DNA from: JAUSPI01 sp964454305
GTDB lineage: Bacteria > Desulfobacterota > Syntrophia > Syntrophales > JADFWA01
NCBI GenBank assembly: GCA_964454305.1
Contig: CAYVXX010000013.1
Coordinates: forward strand, 1-37,230
DNA length: 37,230 nucleotides
Direction of reading: 5' to 3'
The translations under genes were made by a program, and so were the position numbers. The notes beneath the pieces were generated by a model. The model was not told the origin of the DNA, searched no databases, and worked only from the letters and a program-made list of their open reading frames with translations. Of this stretch, positions 22,874-30,818 are shown piece by piece (position 1 is the stretch's first letter; every line of letters starts with the position of its first letter).

Positions 22874-23413
22874 ATGGCACGATTAAAAGAGCACTACAAG
22901 AAAGAAGTAATCCCTGCTTTGATGAAGGAATTTAAATATAAAAACAGGATGGAGGTTCCTAAGCTCGAGAAAATTATTGTAAATATGGGTTTGGGTGAGG
23001 CGATTCAAAACATTAAAATAATTGATAATGCTGTTCAGGAACTCTCAGTGATTGTGGGGCAGAAACCGGTTGTTACAAAGGCGAGGAAATCGATTGCTAC
23101 ATTTAAACTGCGTAAAGGCATGTCGATAGGGTGTATGGTTACTTTAAGGAAGGACATGATGTATGAGTTTTTTGACAGGCTTGTTAATGTTGCCCTTCCA
23201 AGAGTTAGAGATTTTAGGGGTATTTCGCCTAAATCTTTTGATGGAAGGGGAAATTTCGCCATGGGAATTAAGGAACAGTTCATCTTCCCTGAGGTAGATT
23301 ATGACAAGATTGATAAGGTCAGGGGAATGAATGTCGTGATTGTCACCTCGGCTAAAACAGATGAAGAGGGAAGACGACTCTTGAAACTCATGGGGATACC
23401 TTATAAGAATTGA
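22874..23413 (+). CDS. rplE: 50S ribosomal protein L5
   Basis: A 179-residue L5, which binds 5S rRNA in the central protuberance and contacts P-site tRNA. The conserved segments are EKIIVNMGLGEAI (about 32-44), GQKPVVTKARKSIATFKLR (about 62-80) and RDFRGISPKSFDGRGN (about 112-127). ATG start shortly after rplX. A 142-base spacer precedes rpsN; I found no obvious structure or promoter there. Confidence 0.98.
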   Translation: MARLKEHYKKEVIPALMKEFKYKNRMEVPKLEKIIVNMGLGEAIQNIKIIDNAVQELSVIVGQKPVVTKARKSIATFKLRKGMSIGCMVTLRKDMMYEFFDRLVNVALPRVRDFRGISPKSFDGRGNFAMGIKEQFIFPEVDYDKIDKVRGMNVVIVTSAKTDEEGRRLLKLMGIPYKN

Positions 23414-23555
23414 AGCCGCAGATTACATGCAAAGTTTAAGAGGTACGGTAAGATTTGCCGGCGGTTTTACTGAGGCCGTGACCGGCAGGAAAAAATTATA
23501 GTTCAAAGGTTAGAATTATAGATTATTCTGACCGAAACTAAGATAGGAGTTGCAT

Positions 23556-23741
23556 GTGGCAAGAAAGTCCTTAATTGCAAAGGTGAAAAGACAAGGGAAA
23601 TTTGCTGTCAGAAAATACACTCGGTGTCCTCTTTGTGGGCGGGCGAGAGCATATTACAGAAAATTTGATATGTGTAGGTTATGTTTGAGAAAACTTTCTC
23701 TGGCAGGGGAAATTCCCGGGATGATAAAATCGAGTTGGTAG
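23556..23741 (+). CDS. rpsN: 30S ribosomal protein S14, zinc-binding type Z
   Basis: A 61-residue S14 of the short, zinc-binding class found in many non-enteric bacteria. Cys24, Cys27, Cys40 and Cys43 are the zinc ligands and the C-terminus ends GEIPGMIKSSW. The start is GTG at 23556, giving MARKSLIAKVKRQGKFAVR, with TAGGAG six bases upstream; an in-frame TTG two codons earlier is too close to that site. Zinc-free S14 paralogues often exist elsewhere in genomes, but none is in this window. A 105-base spacer precedes rpsH. Confidence 0.96.
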   Translation: MARKSLIAKVKRQGKFAVRKYTRCPLCGRARAYYRKFDMCRLCLRKLSLAGEIPGMIKSSW

Positions 23742-23846
23742 CATCGAAACAACGGTAAAATGAAGGCTTCCACCGGTCAGCACATGGGCCTTTATTACAT
23801 TGGTGGTCGAGAAACTGAATGCTTATAAACATTAAGGAGATGCAGT

Positions 23847-24248
23847 ATGGGGATGACTGATCCTATAGCAGATATGCTGACGAGAATCAGAAATGCTAAC
23901 ATGGTAAGATTCGATAAGGTCGATGTGTCATTATCGAAAATGAACCTGAATATTGCCGAGGTCTTGAATAAGGCGGGGTATATCAGTAGATTTGCTGTTG
24001 AAAAGGATAATGACGGGCGAGAGATATTAAAGGTATATTTGAAGTACTCGGATTCGAAGGAAAGAGTTATTACGGGGATAAAGCGGGTGAGTAAACCGGG
24101 GAAGAGAGTTTATGTTAAAAGTGATAAGATACCGAAAATTTTAAATGGTTATGGTATAGCTATACTGTCAACGTCAAAAGGTATTATGACTGATAAAGAG
24201 GCAAGAACGTTAAAAGTTGGTGGCGAGATTATATGCAATGTATGGTAG
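23847..24248 (+). CDS. rpsH: 30S ribosomal protein S8
   Basis: A 133-residue S8, the central-domain 16S rRNA binder and, in E. coli, the translational repressor of the spc operon. It starts MGMTDPIADMLTRIRNANMV and ends with GIMTDKEARTLKVGGEIICNVW, both standard. AAGGAG lies seven bases upstream of the first ATG (23847); a second ATG two codons later is less well spaced. The S8 target in E. coli is at the rplX-rplE border; I cannot recognise it here. Confidence 0.98.
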   Translation: MGMTDPIADMLTRIRNANMVRFDKVDVSLSKMNLNIAEVLNKAGYISRFAVEKDNDGREILKVYLKYSDSKERVITGIKRVSKPGKRVYVKSDKIPKILNGYGIAILSTSKGIMTDKEARTLKVGGEIICNVW

Positions 24249-24286
24249 TACCTCAAATTTTCATTTTTAATCTGTTTTGGTTCCGG

Positions 24287-24304
24287 CTTACCCGGACCGG
24301 TAAG
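24287..24304 (+). other. Small hairpin in the rpsH-rplF spacer
   Basis: CTTACC (24287-24292) and GGTAAG (24299-24304) form a 6-bp stem around CGGACC. No T run follows, and it lies 42 bases before the rplF start. It could be an mRNA processing or stability element; no more can be said. Confidence 0.35.
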
Positions 24305-24345
24305 TACGATAGTTGTTAGCTATCCTGAAATCTGGAGATTTATAA

Positions 24346-24885
24346 ATGTCGAGAATTGGCAAGAGACCAATAGAAGTTCCTGAAGGAGTGGAGGTTAGAC
24401 AGGACAATTCTATAATTGAGGTCAAGGGTTCAAAGGGGACATTGACGATGAAAGTTCCCGAGGGTGTTGAAATTGTTTTTGATAATGGGACCATAGTGGT
24501 GGAGAGGCTTTCCGATGATAAAAAGGGGAGATCTGCTCATGGGCTGACAAGGACGTTGGTTGCAAATATGGTAACAGGAGTCACTGTCGGTTTTGAAAAA
24601 ACGTTAGAGATAGCAGGTGTCGGTTATCGCGCTGAAGTGAATAACGATATTCTAAGGTTGTTGCTCGGTTATTCTCATCCTGTAGAATATAGAATGCCTG
24701 AAGGGATTTCTGCTAAGGTTGATAAACAAGTGACAATAGTAATTTCCGGAATAGATAAGGAGCTTGTCGGGAGAGTAGCAGCCGAGATCAGGAGTTTTAG
24801 GAAACCGGAACCCTATAAGGGAAAAGGGATAAAGTATTCCGGTGAACGTCTAAGAAGGAAGGTTGGAAAGTCCGCAGGCGTATAG
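24346..24885 (+). CDS. rplF: 50S ribosomal protein L6
   Basis: A 179-residue L6 starting MSRIGKRPIEVPEGVEV, made of two duplicated alpha/beta domains and located near the sarcin-ricin loop, where elongation factors bind. The C-terminal signature PEPYKGKGIKYSGERLRRKVGK (about residues 155-176) is intact. A CTGGAG precedes the ATG by about eight bases. It is spaced 97 bases after rpsH, longer than in many genomes. Confidence 0.98.
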   Translation: MSRIGKRPIEVPEGVEVRQDNSIIEVKGSKGTLTMKVPEGVEIVFDNGTIVVERLSDDKKGRSAHGLTRTLVANMVTGVTVGFEKTLEIAGVGYRAEVNNDILRLLLGYSHPVEYRMPEGISAKVDKQVTIVISGIDKELVGRVAAEIRSFRKPEPYKGKGIKYSGERLRRKVGKSAGV

Positions 24886-24949
24886 CGCAAAAGTCCAAAG
24901 TTTTGGGTTGTTCTTATGAGGACTTGAAACTCGATATAGAGGTAGAACG

Positions 24950-25315
24950 TTGGTATCTAAAAAAATAATAGGAAATAGAATTAAACGTAAGAAGAGAGTA
25001 AGGGGAAAGATTTTTGGCACTCAGGAGAAACCACGTCTTTCTGTATTTCGGAGTTCGAAGCATATATACGTACAGGCAATTGCTGATGATTTGGGGAAAA
25101 CCATAGCTGAAGCCTCAACCCTTAGCAAGGAATTGAAGGGAAAGCTTGAAGGACTGAAGAAGACAGATGCTGCTCGTGAGGTGGGCAAATTGGTAACCGA
25201 GAAATTATTGTCCGATAATGTGAAAAAGGTTGTCTTTGATAGGGGGATGTTTCTTTACCATGGACGTGTAAAAGCTCTTGCTGAGGCGGCTAAGGAAGCG
25301 GGGTTGAAATTTTAA
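24950..25315 (+). CDS. rplR: 50S ribosomal protein L18
   Basis: A 121-residue L18, the main 5S rRNA binder of the central protuberance with L5. It begins with a basic tail (IGNRIKRKKRVRGKIFGT) followed by KPRLSVFRSSKHIYVQAI (about residues 28-45), and ends VFDRGMFLYHGRVKALAEAA, all family features. The start is TTG at 24950, with GAGGT six bases upstream; no ATG is available before the conserved region. rpsE follows after 74 bases. Confidence 0.97.
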   Translation: MVSKKIIGNRIKRKKRVRGKIFGTQEKPRLSVFRSSKHIYVQAIADDLGKTIAEASTLSKELKGKLEGLKKTDAAREVGKLVTEKLLSDNVKKVVFDRGMFLYHGRVKALAEAAKEAGLKF

Positions 25316-25389
25316 TTGATCGATCTTTTTGCTGGTTTAATTGGTATACACTAATCGATGTATTTAGTTTTTAGGGGTATTGTAGGAAT

Positions 25390-25869
25390 ATGGAAGAATT
25401 AGAACTTCTTGATAGGGTTATTGCTATTAAGCGGACAGCCAAGGTTGTCAAAGGTGGCAGAAGATTTAGATTTAGTGCGGTTGTAGTTGTTGGTGACGGT
25501 AATGGTTCTGTCGGTGTTGGGTTGGGGAAAGCCCATGAAGTCCCGGAGGCAATAAGAAAGGGTATGGATGAGGCTAAAAAGAATCAGATGAAAGTTGCAA
25601 TTGTGAACAGAACCGTACCTTATGAAGTGATAGGACACTTTGGAGCCGGGAAAGTTCTCCTCAAGCCGGCTTCCGAGGGGACAGGCCTTATCGCTGGTGG
25701 GGCTGTTAGAGCGGTTTTGGAAGTTGCTGGTGTTCATAATATATTAACAAAATGCCTTGGTTCACATAACCATCATAATCTTGTCAAAGCAACGATGGAT
25801 GGCCTTCGTAAGATGAGAACACCCGAGAAGATCGCGGCTCTCAGGGGGAAAGATATTTCTGAAATTTGA
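25390..25869 (+). CDS. rpsE: 30S ribosomal protein S5
   Basis: A 159-residue S5, part of the mRNA entry channel and important for decoding accuracy. It has the N-terminal double-stranded RNA-binding-like domain (DRVIAIKRTAKVVKGGRRF, residues 8-26) and the C-terminal domain with GTGLIAGGAVRAVLEVAG (about 97-114). The loop KVVKGGRRFRF where spectinomycin-resistance changes occur is of the normal type. AGGAAT sits close to the ATG, with AGGGG further up. A 142-base spacer before rpmD interrupts the usual tight rpsE-rpmD pair. Confidence 0.98.
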   Translation: MEELELLDRVIAIKRTAKVVKGGRRFRFSAVVVVGDGNGSVGVGLGKAHEVPEAIRKGMDEAKKNQMKVAIVNRTVPYEVIGHFGAGKVLLKPASEGTGLIAGGAVRAVLEVAGVHNILTKCLGSHNHHNLVKATMDGLRKMRTPEKIAALRGKDISEI

Positions 25870-26011
25870 CGCTTTCGTTAGCGTATAGAACGAGACCTTT
25901 GAAAAATTGAAAAATATGTTTTGAGAGTGAATTGAGACATAAAATTGTCAAAAGATGTTTTGGGTATCGAAAACCCATATTTTCGGAACTTTCAGAACAT
26001 GGGAGCAGGTC

Positions 26012-26203
26012 GTGGAAAAGAAACTGCAGATAACATTGGTAAAAAGTTTTATAGGAAGACCGGAAAAACAGAGGAAAGTACTGCGCGGGATGGGACTCGG
26101 AAAGTTGAATAAAACCGTCTTGCTGGGCGATACTCCTGAGATTCGTGGGATGGCAAGAAAAGTCGCGCATCTGGTTACCGTAGAGGAAATTGAGGTAAAT
26201 TAA
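26012..26203 (+). CDS. rpmD: 50S ribosomal protein L30
   Basis: A 63-residue L30 whose product begins MEKKLQITLVKSFIGRPEKQ and contains GLGKLNKTVLLGDTPEIRGM (about residues 30-49), the full standard protein. The start is GTG at 26012 with GGGAG six bases upstream. The frame is open for 19 more codons upstream (to 25955), but these do not match the family. It ends two bases before rplO. Confidence 0.96.
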   Translation: MEKKLQITLVKSFIGRPEKQRKVLRGMGLGKLNKTVLLGDTPEIRGMARKVAHLVTVEEIEVN

Positions 26204-26205
26204 AT

Positions 26206-26646
26206 ATGGATTTGAGCAGTTTAAAACCACCTGAAGGTTCCAGAAAAAAGAGAAAACGGGTAGGTCGCGGGACTGGATCAGGTCATGGAAAAACATCGTG
26301 CAGGGGATCGAAAGGGCAGAATGCCCGTTCGGGTGGAAGAGCGAGACCAGGATTTGAGGGCGGACAAATGCCCCTTTCGAGGAGATTACCGAAAAAGGGG
26401 TTTTGTAATATCTTTAGAAAGGATATCATCACCGTAAATATAGAACAGCTGAGCAAATTTCCAGAGGGTTCGGTTATTGATTCAAATACTCTTATAAGTA
26501 GTGGGATTATTAAGGATAAAGGTGATGGAATCAAGATATTGGGTAAGGGGTCTATAGATTATCCTTTGTTGCTGAAAGTTGAAAGAATAAGTCGCGGCGC
26601 AAGAGAAAAAATTGAGAGTGCAGGCGGTTCGATAGAGGTTATCTGA
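26206..26646 (+). CDS. rplO: 50S ribosomal protein L15
   Basis: A 146-residue L15, a late-assembly protein of the large subunit. The N-terminal glycine/arginine-rich extension (KKRKRVGRGTGSGHGKTSCR, residues 14-33) and GFEGGQMPLSRRLPKKGFCN (about 49-68) are conserved. It starts just after rpmD, and GAGG within the end of rpmD serves as ribosome binding site. The TTG start of secY comes one base after its stop, so translation is probably coupled. Confidence 0.98.
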   Translation: MDLSSLKPPEGSRKKRKRVGRGTGSGHGKTSCRGSKGQNARSGGRARPGFEGGQMPLSRRLPKKGFCNIFRKDIITVNIEQLSKFPEGSVIDSNTLISSGIIKDKGDGIKILGKGSIDYPLLLKVERISRGAREKIESAGGSIEVI

Positions 26647-26647
26647 G

Positions 26648-27955
26648 TTGTTAAGCGGCCTTAAAAATATCCAAAAAATCCCGGAGCTTCAGAAGAGAAT
26701 ACTCTTCACTTTTTTTCTGTTGGCTGTTTACAGGATAGGTGTACATGTACCAACTCCGGGGATCGATACAGCGGCTTTAATGGCGTTCTTTGAGCAGGCA
26801 AGGGGTTCACTCCTGGGACTCTTTGATATGTTTGCAGGAGGGGCACTGAGCAACTTGTCAGTCTTTGCCCTGGGTATTATGCCCTATATCAGTGCATCCA
26901 TTATTTTGCAGTTGCTCACAGTTGCTATTCCTTATCTTGAAAAGCTTTCTAAGGAAGGAGAAGTCGGAAGAAGAAAAATAACGCAATATACGAGATATGG
27001 AACAGTTCTTTTAAGTGTAATTCAGGGGTTCGGTATTGCGGTAGGATTGGAAAACATGGCAGGTCCTACGGGTGTATCTATAGTGATTGACCCCGGATGG
27101 AGCTTTAGATTGATGACTGTCATTACCCTTACCGCCGGTACTTCGTTTATCATGTGGTTAGGAGAACAGATTACTGATAAGGGTATTGGTAATGGGATAT
27201 CTCTGATTATATTTGCAGGTATAATAGCTCGAGGCCCTGAAGCCGTTGCGAATACCTTTCGTCTGCTGACCACCGGTGAGATGGGAATATTTTTTGTTAT
27301 AATTCTTGCCGTAATGATGGTCGCGGTTGTTGGTATTATTGTCTTTGTGGAAAGTGGGCAGAGGAGGATACCGGTTCAATATGCCAAGAGGGTTGTTGGG
27401 AGAAAGATGTATGGTGGACAAACGACCCATCTTCCTTTAAAGGTTAATACGGCAGGTGTAATTCCACCCATATTTGCTTCCTCAATCATAATGTTTCCTG
27501 CTACGATTGCCAATTTTGTTCCACATCCCTGGATGAAGATAGTGGCGGATGTATTGATGCCCGGAAGAGTTGTATATGAATTGCTCTATGTAGCGTTTAT
27601 AATATTTTTCTGCTATTTTTATACTGCGGTTACTTTTAATCCGGTCGATGTGGCCGATAATATGAGAAAACACGGAGGCTATATTCCGGGTATAAGACCG
27701 GGTAAAAAGACAGCAGATTATATAGACAGTATCCTGACAAGGCTTACCTTCGGTGGTGCCATGTACGTTTCTGCAGTATGTGTACTGCCGAGTATTCTTA
27801 TAAGTAAGTTTAATGTGCCGTTTTACTTTGGTGGTACAGCGCTTCTCATTGTAGTGGGTGTTGCTCTTGATACGGTAGGTCAAATAGAAACCCATCTATT
27901 GACGAGGCAATATGAAGGATTTTTGAAAAAGGGACGGATGGGCAGAAGACGTTGA
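26648..27955 (+). CDS. secY: Preprotein translocase subunit SecY
   Basis: A 435-residue polytopic membrane protein, the channel of the Sec translocon. About ten hydrophobic spans are visible, starting near residue 19 (ILFTFFLLAVYRIGVHVPTP), with the conserved GIMPYISASIILQLL in the second, and the cytoplasmic loop YIPGIRPGKKTADYI that contacts SecA and the ribosome. The start is TTG at 26648, one base after rplO, with GAGG in the rplO end. Its partner SecE is at 693-884. No adk follows; map is next, 13 bases away. Confidence 0.98.
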   Translation: MLSGLKNIQKIPELQKRILFTFFLLAVYRIGVHVPTPGIDTAALMAFFEQARGSLLGLFDMFAGGALSNLSVFALGIMPYISASIILQLLTVAIPYLEKLSKEGEVGRRKITQYTRYGTVLLSVIQGFGIAVGLENMAGPTGVSIVIDPGWSFRLMTVITLTAGTSFIMWLGEQITDKGIGNGISLIIFAGIIARGPEAVANTFRLLTTGEMGIFFVIILAVMMVAVVGIIVFVESGQRRIPVQYAKRVVGRKMYGGQTTHLPLKVNTAGVIPPIFASSIIMFPATIANFVPHPWMKIVADVLMPGRVVYELLYVAFIIFFCYFYTAVTFNPVDVADNMRKHGGYIPGIRPGKKTADYIDSILTRLTFGGAMYVSAVCVLPSILISKFNVPFYFGGTALLIVVGVALDTVGQIETHLLTRQYEGFLKKGRMGRRR

Positions 27956-27968
27956 AAGGTTAAAATTG

Positions 27969-28718
27969 ATGATAATCTTGAAATCTCCTGACGAGGTTGA
28001 AAAGATAAGGGCAAGTGATGTTATAGTAGCGAATATCTTGAATGAATTGAGGGGTATAATTAAACCTGGCATAACAACCATAGAGCTGGACAGGTATTCT
28101 GAAGAACTTACCCTGAAAGTGGGGGCTAAACCGGCATTTAAAGGGTATAGAGGATATCCTTTTTCTCTGTGTACGTCTATTAATGGTGAAGTAGTTCATG
28201 GAATGCCGTCAGATAGAGCACTTAAAGCGGGAGACATAATAAGCCTCGATTTCGGAATATATAATAAGGGATACTATGGAGATTCTGCCATAACTGTTCC
28301 TGTAGGTGAGGTTTCCAGTGTAGCGCAGGCACTGATTGGAACTACTGAAGAAGCCCTGTACCGTGGGATAAAGGAGATGAGGGCAGGGAATCGATTGGGT
28401 GATATATCAGCTGCTGTGCAGGAGTGTGTTGAGGCTGCCGGGTTTTCTGTGGTGAGAGATTTTGTAGGTCACGGGATAGGAAGAAGTCTTCATGAAGAGC
28501 CACAGATCCCCAATTTCGGAGTGCGTGGCAGGGGTGTTAAGTTAGAAGTAGGTATGGTTTTTGCGATTGAACCAATGGTAAATGAGGGAACATACAAGGT
28601 AAAGGTATTGGACGATGGGTGGACGGTTGTGACAGCCGATGGTAAGCTGTCGGCCCACTTTGAGCATTCTGTGGCAATTGCAGAGAATGGGCCAGTAATA
28701 TTGAGTAAGGTGGCGTAA
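27969..28718 (+). CDS. map: Type I methionine aminopeptidase
   Basis: A 249-residue enzyme that removes the N-terminal methionine from nascent proteins in the cytoplasm. All five metal ligands are present: Asp94, Asp105, His168, Glu201 and Glu232; His77 is the conserved substrate-side histidine. Length and absence of an N-terminal extension fit the short bacterial type I class. A TTG one codon upstream is in frame, but ATG at 27969 with AAAGG nine bases before is preferred. The gene lies between secY and infA, where adk is absent. Confidence 0.97.
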   Translation: MIILKSPDEVEKIRASDVIVANILNELRGIIKPGITTIELDRYSEELTLKVGAKPAFKGYRGYPFSLCTSINGEVVHGMPSDRALKAGDIISLDFGIYNKGYYGDSAITVPVGEVSSVAQALIGTTEEALYRGIKEMRAGNRLGDISAAVQECVEAAGFSVVRDFVGHGIGRSLHEEPQIPNFGVRGRGVKLEVGMVFAIEPMVNEGTYKVKVLDDGWTVVTADGKLSAHFEHSVAIAENGPVILSKVA

Positions 28719-28738
28719 GAGTGTATTGCAATACGCTC
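28719..28738 (+). other. 20-base palindrome in the map-infA spacer
   Basis: GAGTGTATTG (28719-28728) and CAATACGCTC (28729-28738) form an inverted repeat with one G-U position, starting directly after the map stop. A second palindrome, TCCTTATAAGGA (28775-28786), contains the AAGGA that serves as infA ribosome binding site. They may be operators or fold into small hairpins; function unknown. Confidence 0.4.
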
Positions 28739-28796
28739 GAATAAGTGAATATATTTATTATTTCGGCTTTGATGTCCTTATAAGGATAAATATCTT

Positions 28797-29015
28797 ATGG
28801 TAAAAGAAGAAGCGATACAGGTTGAAGGCAAAGTAATTGAGCCGCTGCCGAATGCAATGTTTCGTGTTGAACTGGAAAATGGGCATCGTGTTCTTGCCCA
28901 TATTTCCGGGAAAATGCGTATGCATTATATCAAGATATTACCCGGAGATAAAGTAACCGTTGAACTTTCCCCATACGATTTGACGCGTGGGAGAATTGTG
29001 TACAGGGCAAAATGA
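28797..29015 (+). CDS. infA: Translation initiation factor IF-1
   Basis: A 72-residue IF-1, the small OB-fold factor that occupies the A site during initiation. It reads MVKEEAIQVEGKVIEPLPNA and continues with MFRVELENGHRVLAHISGKM (about residues 21-40) and the C-terminal LTRGRIVYRAK. Length is exactly standard. AAGGA lies ten bases before the ATG, inside a short palindrome. rpmJ follows after 23 bases, the usual infA-rpmJ-rpsM order. Confidence 0.97.
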   Translation: MVKEEAIQVEGKVIEPLPNAMFRVELENGHRVLAHISGKMRMHYIKILPGDKVTVELSPYDLTRGRIVYRAK

Positions 29016-29038
29016 ATGTAGTTATGGGGTGAAGTATC

Positions 29039-29152
29039 GTGAAAGTGAGGAGTTCCGTTAAAAAGATATGTGATAAATGCAAGATTGTTAAAAGGCGTGG
29101 GGTGCTCAGAGTTATTTGTGAAAATCCCAGGCATAAACAGCGCCAGGGGTAA
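29039..29152 (+). CDS. rpmJ: 50S ribosomal protein L36 (zinc form)
   Basis: A 37-residue L36, shorter than typical gene-calling cutoffs. It begins MKVRSSVKKICDKCK and ends NPRHKQRQG, exactly the classic protein. Cys11, Cys14, Cys27 and His32 are the zinc ligands. The start is GTG at 29039 with GGGGTGA about six bases upstream. L36 stabilises 23S rRNA near helix 91. Confidence 0.95.
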   Translation: MKVRSSVKKICDKCKIVKRRGVLRVICENPRHKQRQG

Positions 29153-29173
29153 AGGAGAACACAAGAGAAGAAA

Positions 29174-29232
29174 TCAGAAGTCAGGAGCGGAATTGAAAAA
29201 ATACTCTTTTCGTCCTGAGGTTTGGCTTCTGA
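29174..29232 (+). repeat. Inverted pair of GTCAG-type repeats before rpsM
   Basis: TCAGAAG (29174-29180) pairs with CTTCTGA (29226-29232), and TCAGGA (29181-29186) pairs with TCCTGA (29213-29218). The arms are the sequence AGAAGTCAGGAG and its reversed relative, like the tracts at 2682-2699 and 35467-35500. The hairpin lies in the rpmJ-rpsM spacer, about 50 bases before rpsM. Confidence 0.55.
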
Positions 29233-29282
29233 CTCCCTAATACTCTATTTTTATCATTTATTTCGCAAGGAGGATATCGGGT

Positions 29283-29657
29283 GTGGCAAGAATTGCAGGT
29301 GTAGATTTACCTAGGAATAAGAGAATGGAAATTGCCTTGACCTATCTATACGGTATAGGTAGATCTAAATCAAGGAAGATACTTGAAAAAGCAGGTGTAG
29401 AGTTTGATACGAAAACTGATGATCTTGCTGATTCAGAGGTAACCTCAATAAGGAACATTATAGATAGAGACCATAAGATTGAGGGAGATTTAAGAAGAGA
29501 AATTTCCATGTCGATAAAACGCCTGATGGATATAGGTTCCTACCGAGGGCTGAGACACAGAAAGGGTCTTCCTGTTAGGGGTCAGAGAACAAGTACAAAT
29601 GCCAGGACAAGAAAAGGGCCGAGAAGGGCCGTTGTCGGCAAGAGAAAGAGTAAGTAA
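29283..29657 (+). CDS. rpsM: 30S ribosomal protein S13
   Basis: A 124-residue S13, the 30S head protein contacting tRNA and forming bridges to L5. It begins MARIAGVDLPRNKRMEIALT, carries the helix-two-turns-helix with YLYGIGRSKSRKILEKAGV (about 21-39), and ends with the basic tail GLRHRKGLPVRGQRTSTNAR. The start is GTG at 29283 with a strong AAGGAGG nine bases upstream. rpsK follows. Confidence 0.98.
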   Translation: MARIAGVDLPRNKRMEIALTYLYGIGRSKSRKILEKAGVEFDTKTDDLADSEVTSIRNIIDRDHKIEGDLRREISMSIKRLMDIGSYRGLRHRKGLPVRGQRTSTNARTRKGPRRAVVGKRKSK

Positions 29658-29664
29658 TTTGAGT

Positions 29665-29681
29665 GGGTCACGTTTTGACCC
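29665..29681 (+). other. Hairpin just upstream of the rpsK ribosome binding site
   Basis: GGGTCA (29665-29670) and TGACCC (29676-29681) form a perfect 6-bp stem around CGTTT. It ends five bases before GGAGG of rpsK (29687-29691). It could tune rpsK translation or be an S4-type control element, but nothing in the sequence decides this. Confidence 0.4.
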
Positions 29682-29695
29682 CATCTGGAGGAACA

Positions 29696-30088
29696 ATGGC
29701 AAAACCGAAGAGGAAAACCGGAAAAAAGAAAGAACGAAGAAATATACCAGAAGGCATTGCCCATATTCAATCGACGTTCAACAATACGATCATTACGATT
29801 ACAGATCTGAGTGGTAATGTCATTACCTGGTCCTCCTCTGGAGTCCGGGGCTTCAAAGGTTCGAGGAAGAGCACACCATTTGCTGCTCAAATGGCTGCAG
29901 AGGATGCGGTAAGAAAGGCGAAGGAGCAAGGGGTGAGGAGTGTTAAGGTATATGTGAAAGGGCCGGGTTCAGGTCGAGAAGCAGCGCTGAGGTCGTTGCA
30001 GACGGCAGGTCTTGATATAAGTCTTATCAAGGATGTAACGCCGATTCCTCATAACGGTTGCCGCCCACCGAAAAGGAGAAGAGTATAA
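29696..30088 (+). CDS. rpsK: 30S ribosomal protein S11
   Basis: A 130-residue S11, part of the 30S platform lining the E-site path of mRNA. It starts MAKPKRKTGKKKERRNIPEG and contains HIQSTFNNTIITITDLSGNV (about residues 23-42) and the C-terminal DVTPIPHNGCRPPKRRRV. The frame is open 11 codons further up, but ATG at 29696 follows GGAGG (29687-29691) and gives the family start. rpsD follows after 47 bases. Confidence 0.97.
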   Translation: MAKPKRKTGKKKERRNIPEGIAHIQSTFNNTIITITDLSGNVITWSSSGVRGFKGSRKSTPFAAQMAAEDAVRKAKEQGVRSVKVYVKGPGSGREAALRSLQTAGLDISLIKDVTPIPHNGCRPPKRRRV

Positions 30089-30135
30089 CAGAAGCTGAAG
30101 TCGAGCTTTATTAAAATGTAAAATGGAGGAATGTT

Positions 30136-30768
30136 TTGGCAAGATATAGGGGATCTTTATGTAGATTATGTCGAAGAGAGAACTTGAAGCTCTTTCTCAA
30201 GGGGGATAGATGTTACGGTGAGAAATGTTCCTTTGAAAGAAGAGGGTATGCCCCGGGGGAGCATGGGCAGGCGAGGGATAGACGAAAACATTCCGACTAT
30301 GGTGTCCAGTTAAGGGAAAAACAGAAACTTAAAAGGACGTTTGGACTTTTGGAGAAGCAGCTAAGAGGGTATTACAATAAGGCAGATAGGCAAAGCGGAG
30401 TAACGGGAACAATCCTGTTGATTCTGTTGGAAAGAAGACTTGACAATATTGTATACAGGATGGGTTTTGCGAGCTCCAGAGGTGAAGCAAGACAGCTTAT
30501 AAAACATAATCATTTTTTGGTGAATGACAAAAAGGTTAATATTCCATCATACCTGATAGGGGTGAGTGATGAGGTTCAGGTTAGAGAGAAGAGCAGGAAG
30601 ATGTCGCGAATACTCGATTCGATGGAGACAGTTGCAAGACGGGGCATCCCTCAATGGTTGGAATTGGATAAAGATAACTTTAAAGGTGTTGTAAAGATGT
30701 TTCCTGTTCGGGAAGAATTAACCATGCCAATGCAGGAACAATTGGTAGTTGAGCTTTATTCTAAATAG
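30136..30768 (+). CDS. rpsD: 30S ribosomal protein S4 (zinc form)
   Basis: A 210-residue S4, the 16S rRNA 5'-domain assembly initiator, and in E. coli the repressor of the alpha operon. The N-terminal zinc site uses Cys9, Cys12, Cys26 and Cys31. The S4 RNA-binding domain covers about residues 98-160 (LERRLDNIVYRMGFASSRGE). The start is TTG at 30136 with TGGAGG about nine bases upstream, giving MARYRGSLCRLCRRENLKLF. rpoA follows, the conserved rpsD-rpoA pair. Confidence 0.98.
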   Translation: MARYRGSLCRLCRRENLKLFLKGDRCYGEKCSFERRGYAPGEHGQARDRRKHSDYGVQLREKQKLKRTFGLLEKQLRGYYNKADRQSGVTGTILLILLERRLDNIVYRMGFASSRGEARQLIKHNHFLVNDKKVNIPSYLIGVSDEVQVREKSRKMSRILDSMETVARRGIPQWLELDKDNFKGVVKMFPVREELTMPMQEQLVVELYSK

Positions 30769-30818
30769 CGTGATCAACACGTGACAGTTAAAGCAACTCT
30801 ATATAGGAAGTATAAGAA

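Noticed and set aside
25955..26011. Upstream extension of rpmD
   Set aside because: The residues do not match L30, and GTG at 26012 with GGGAG gives the standard protein.
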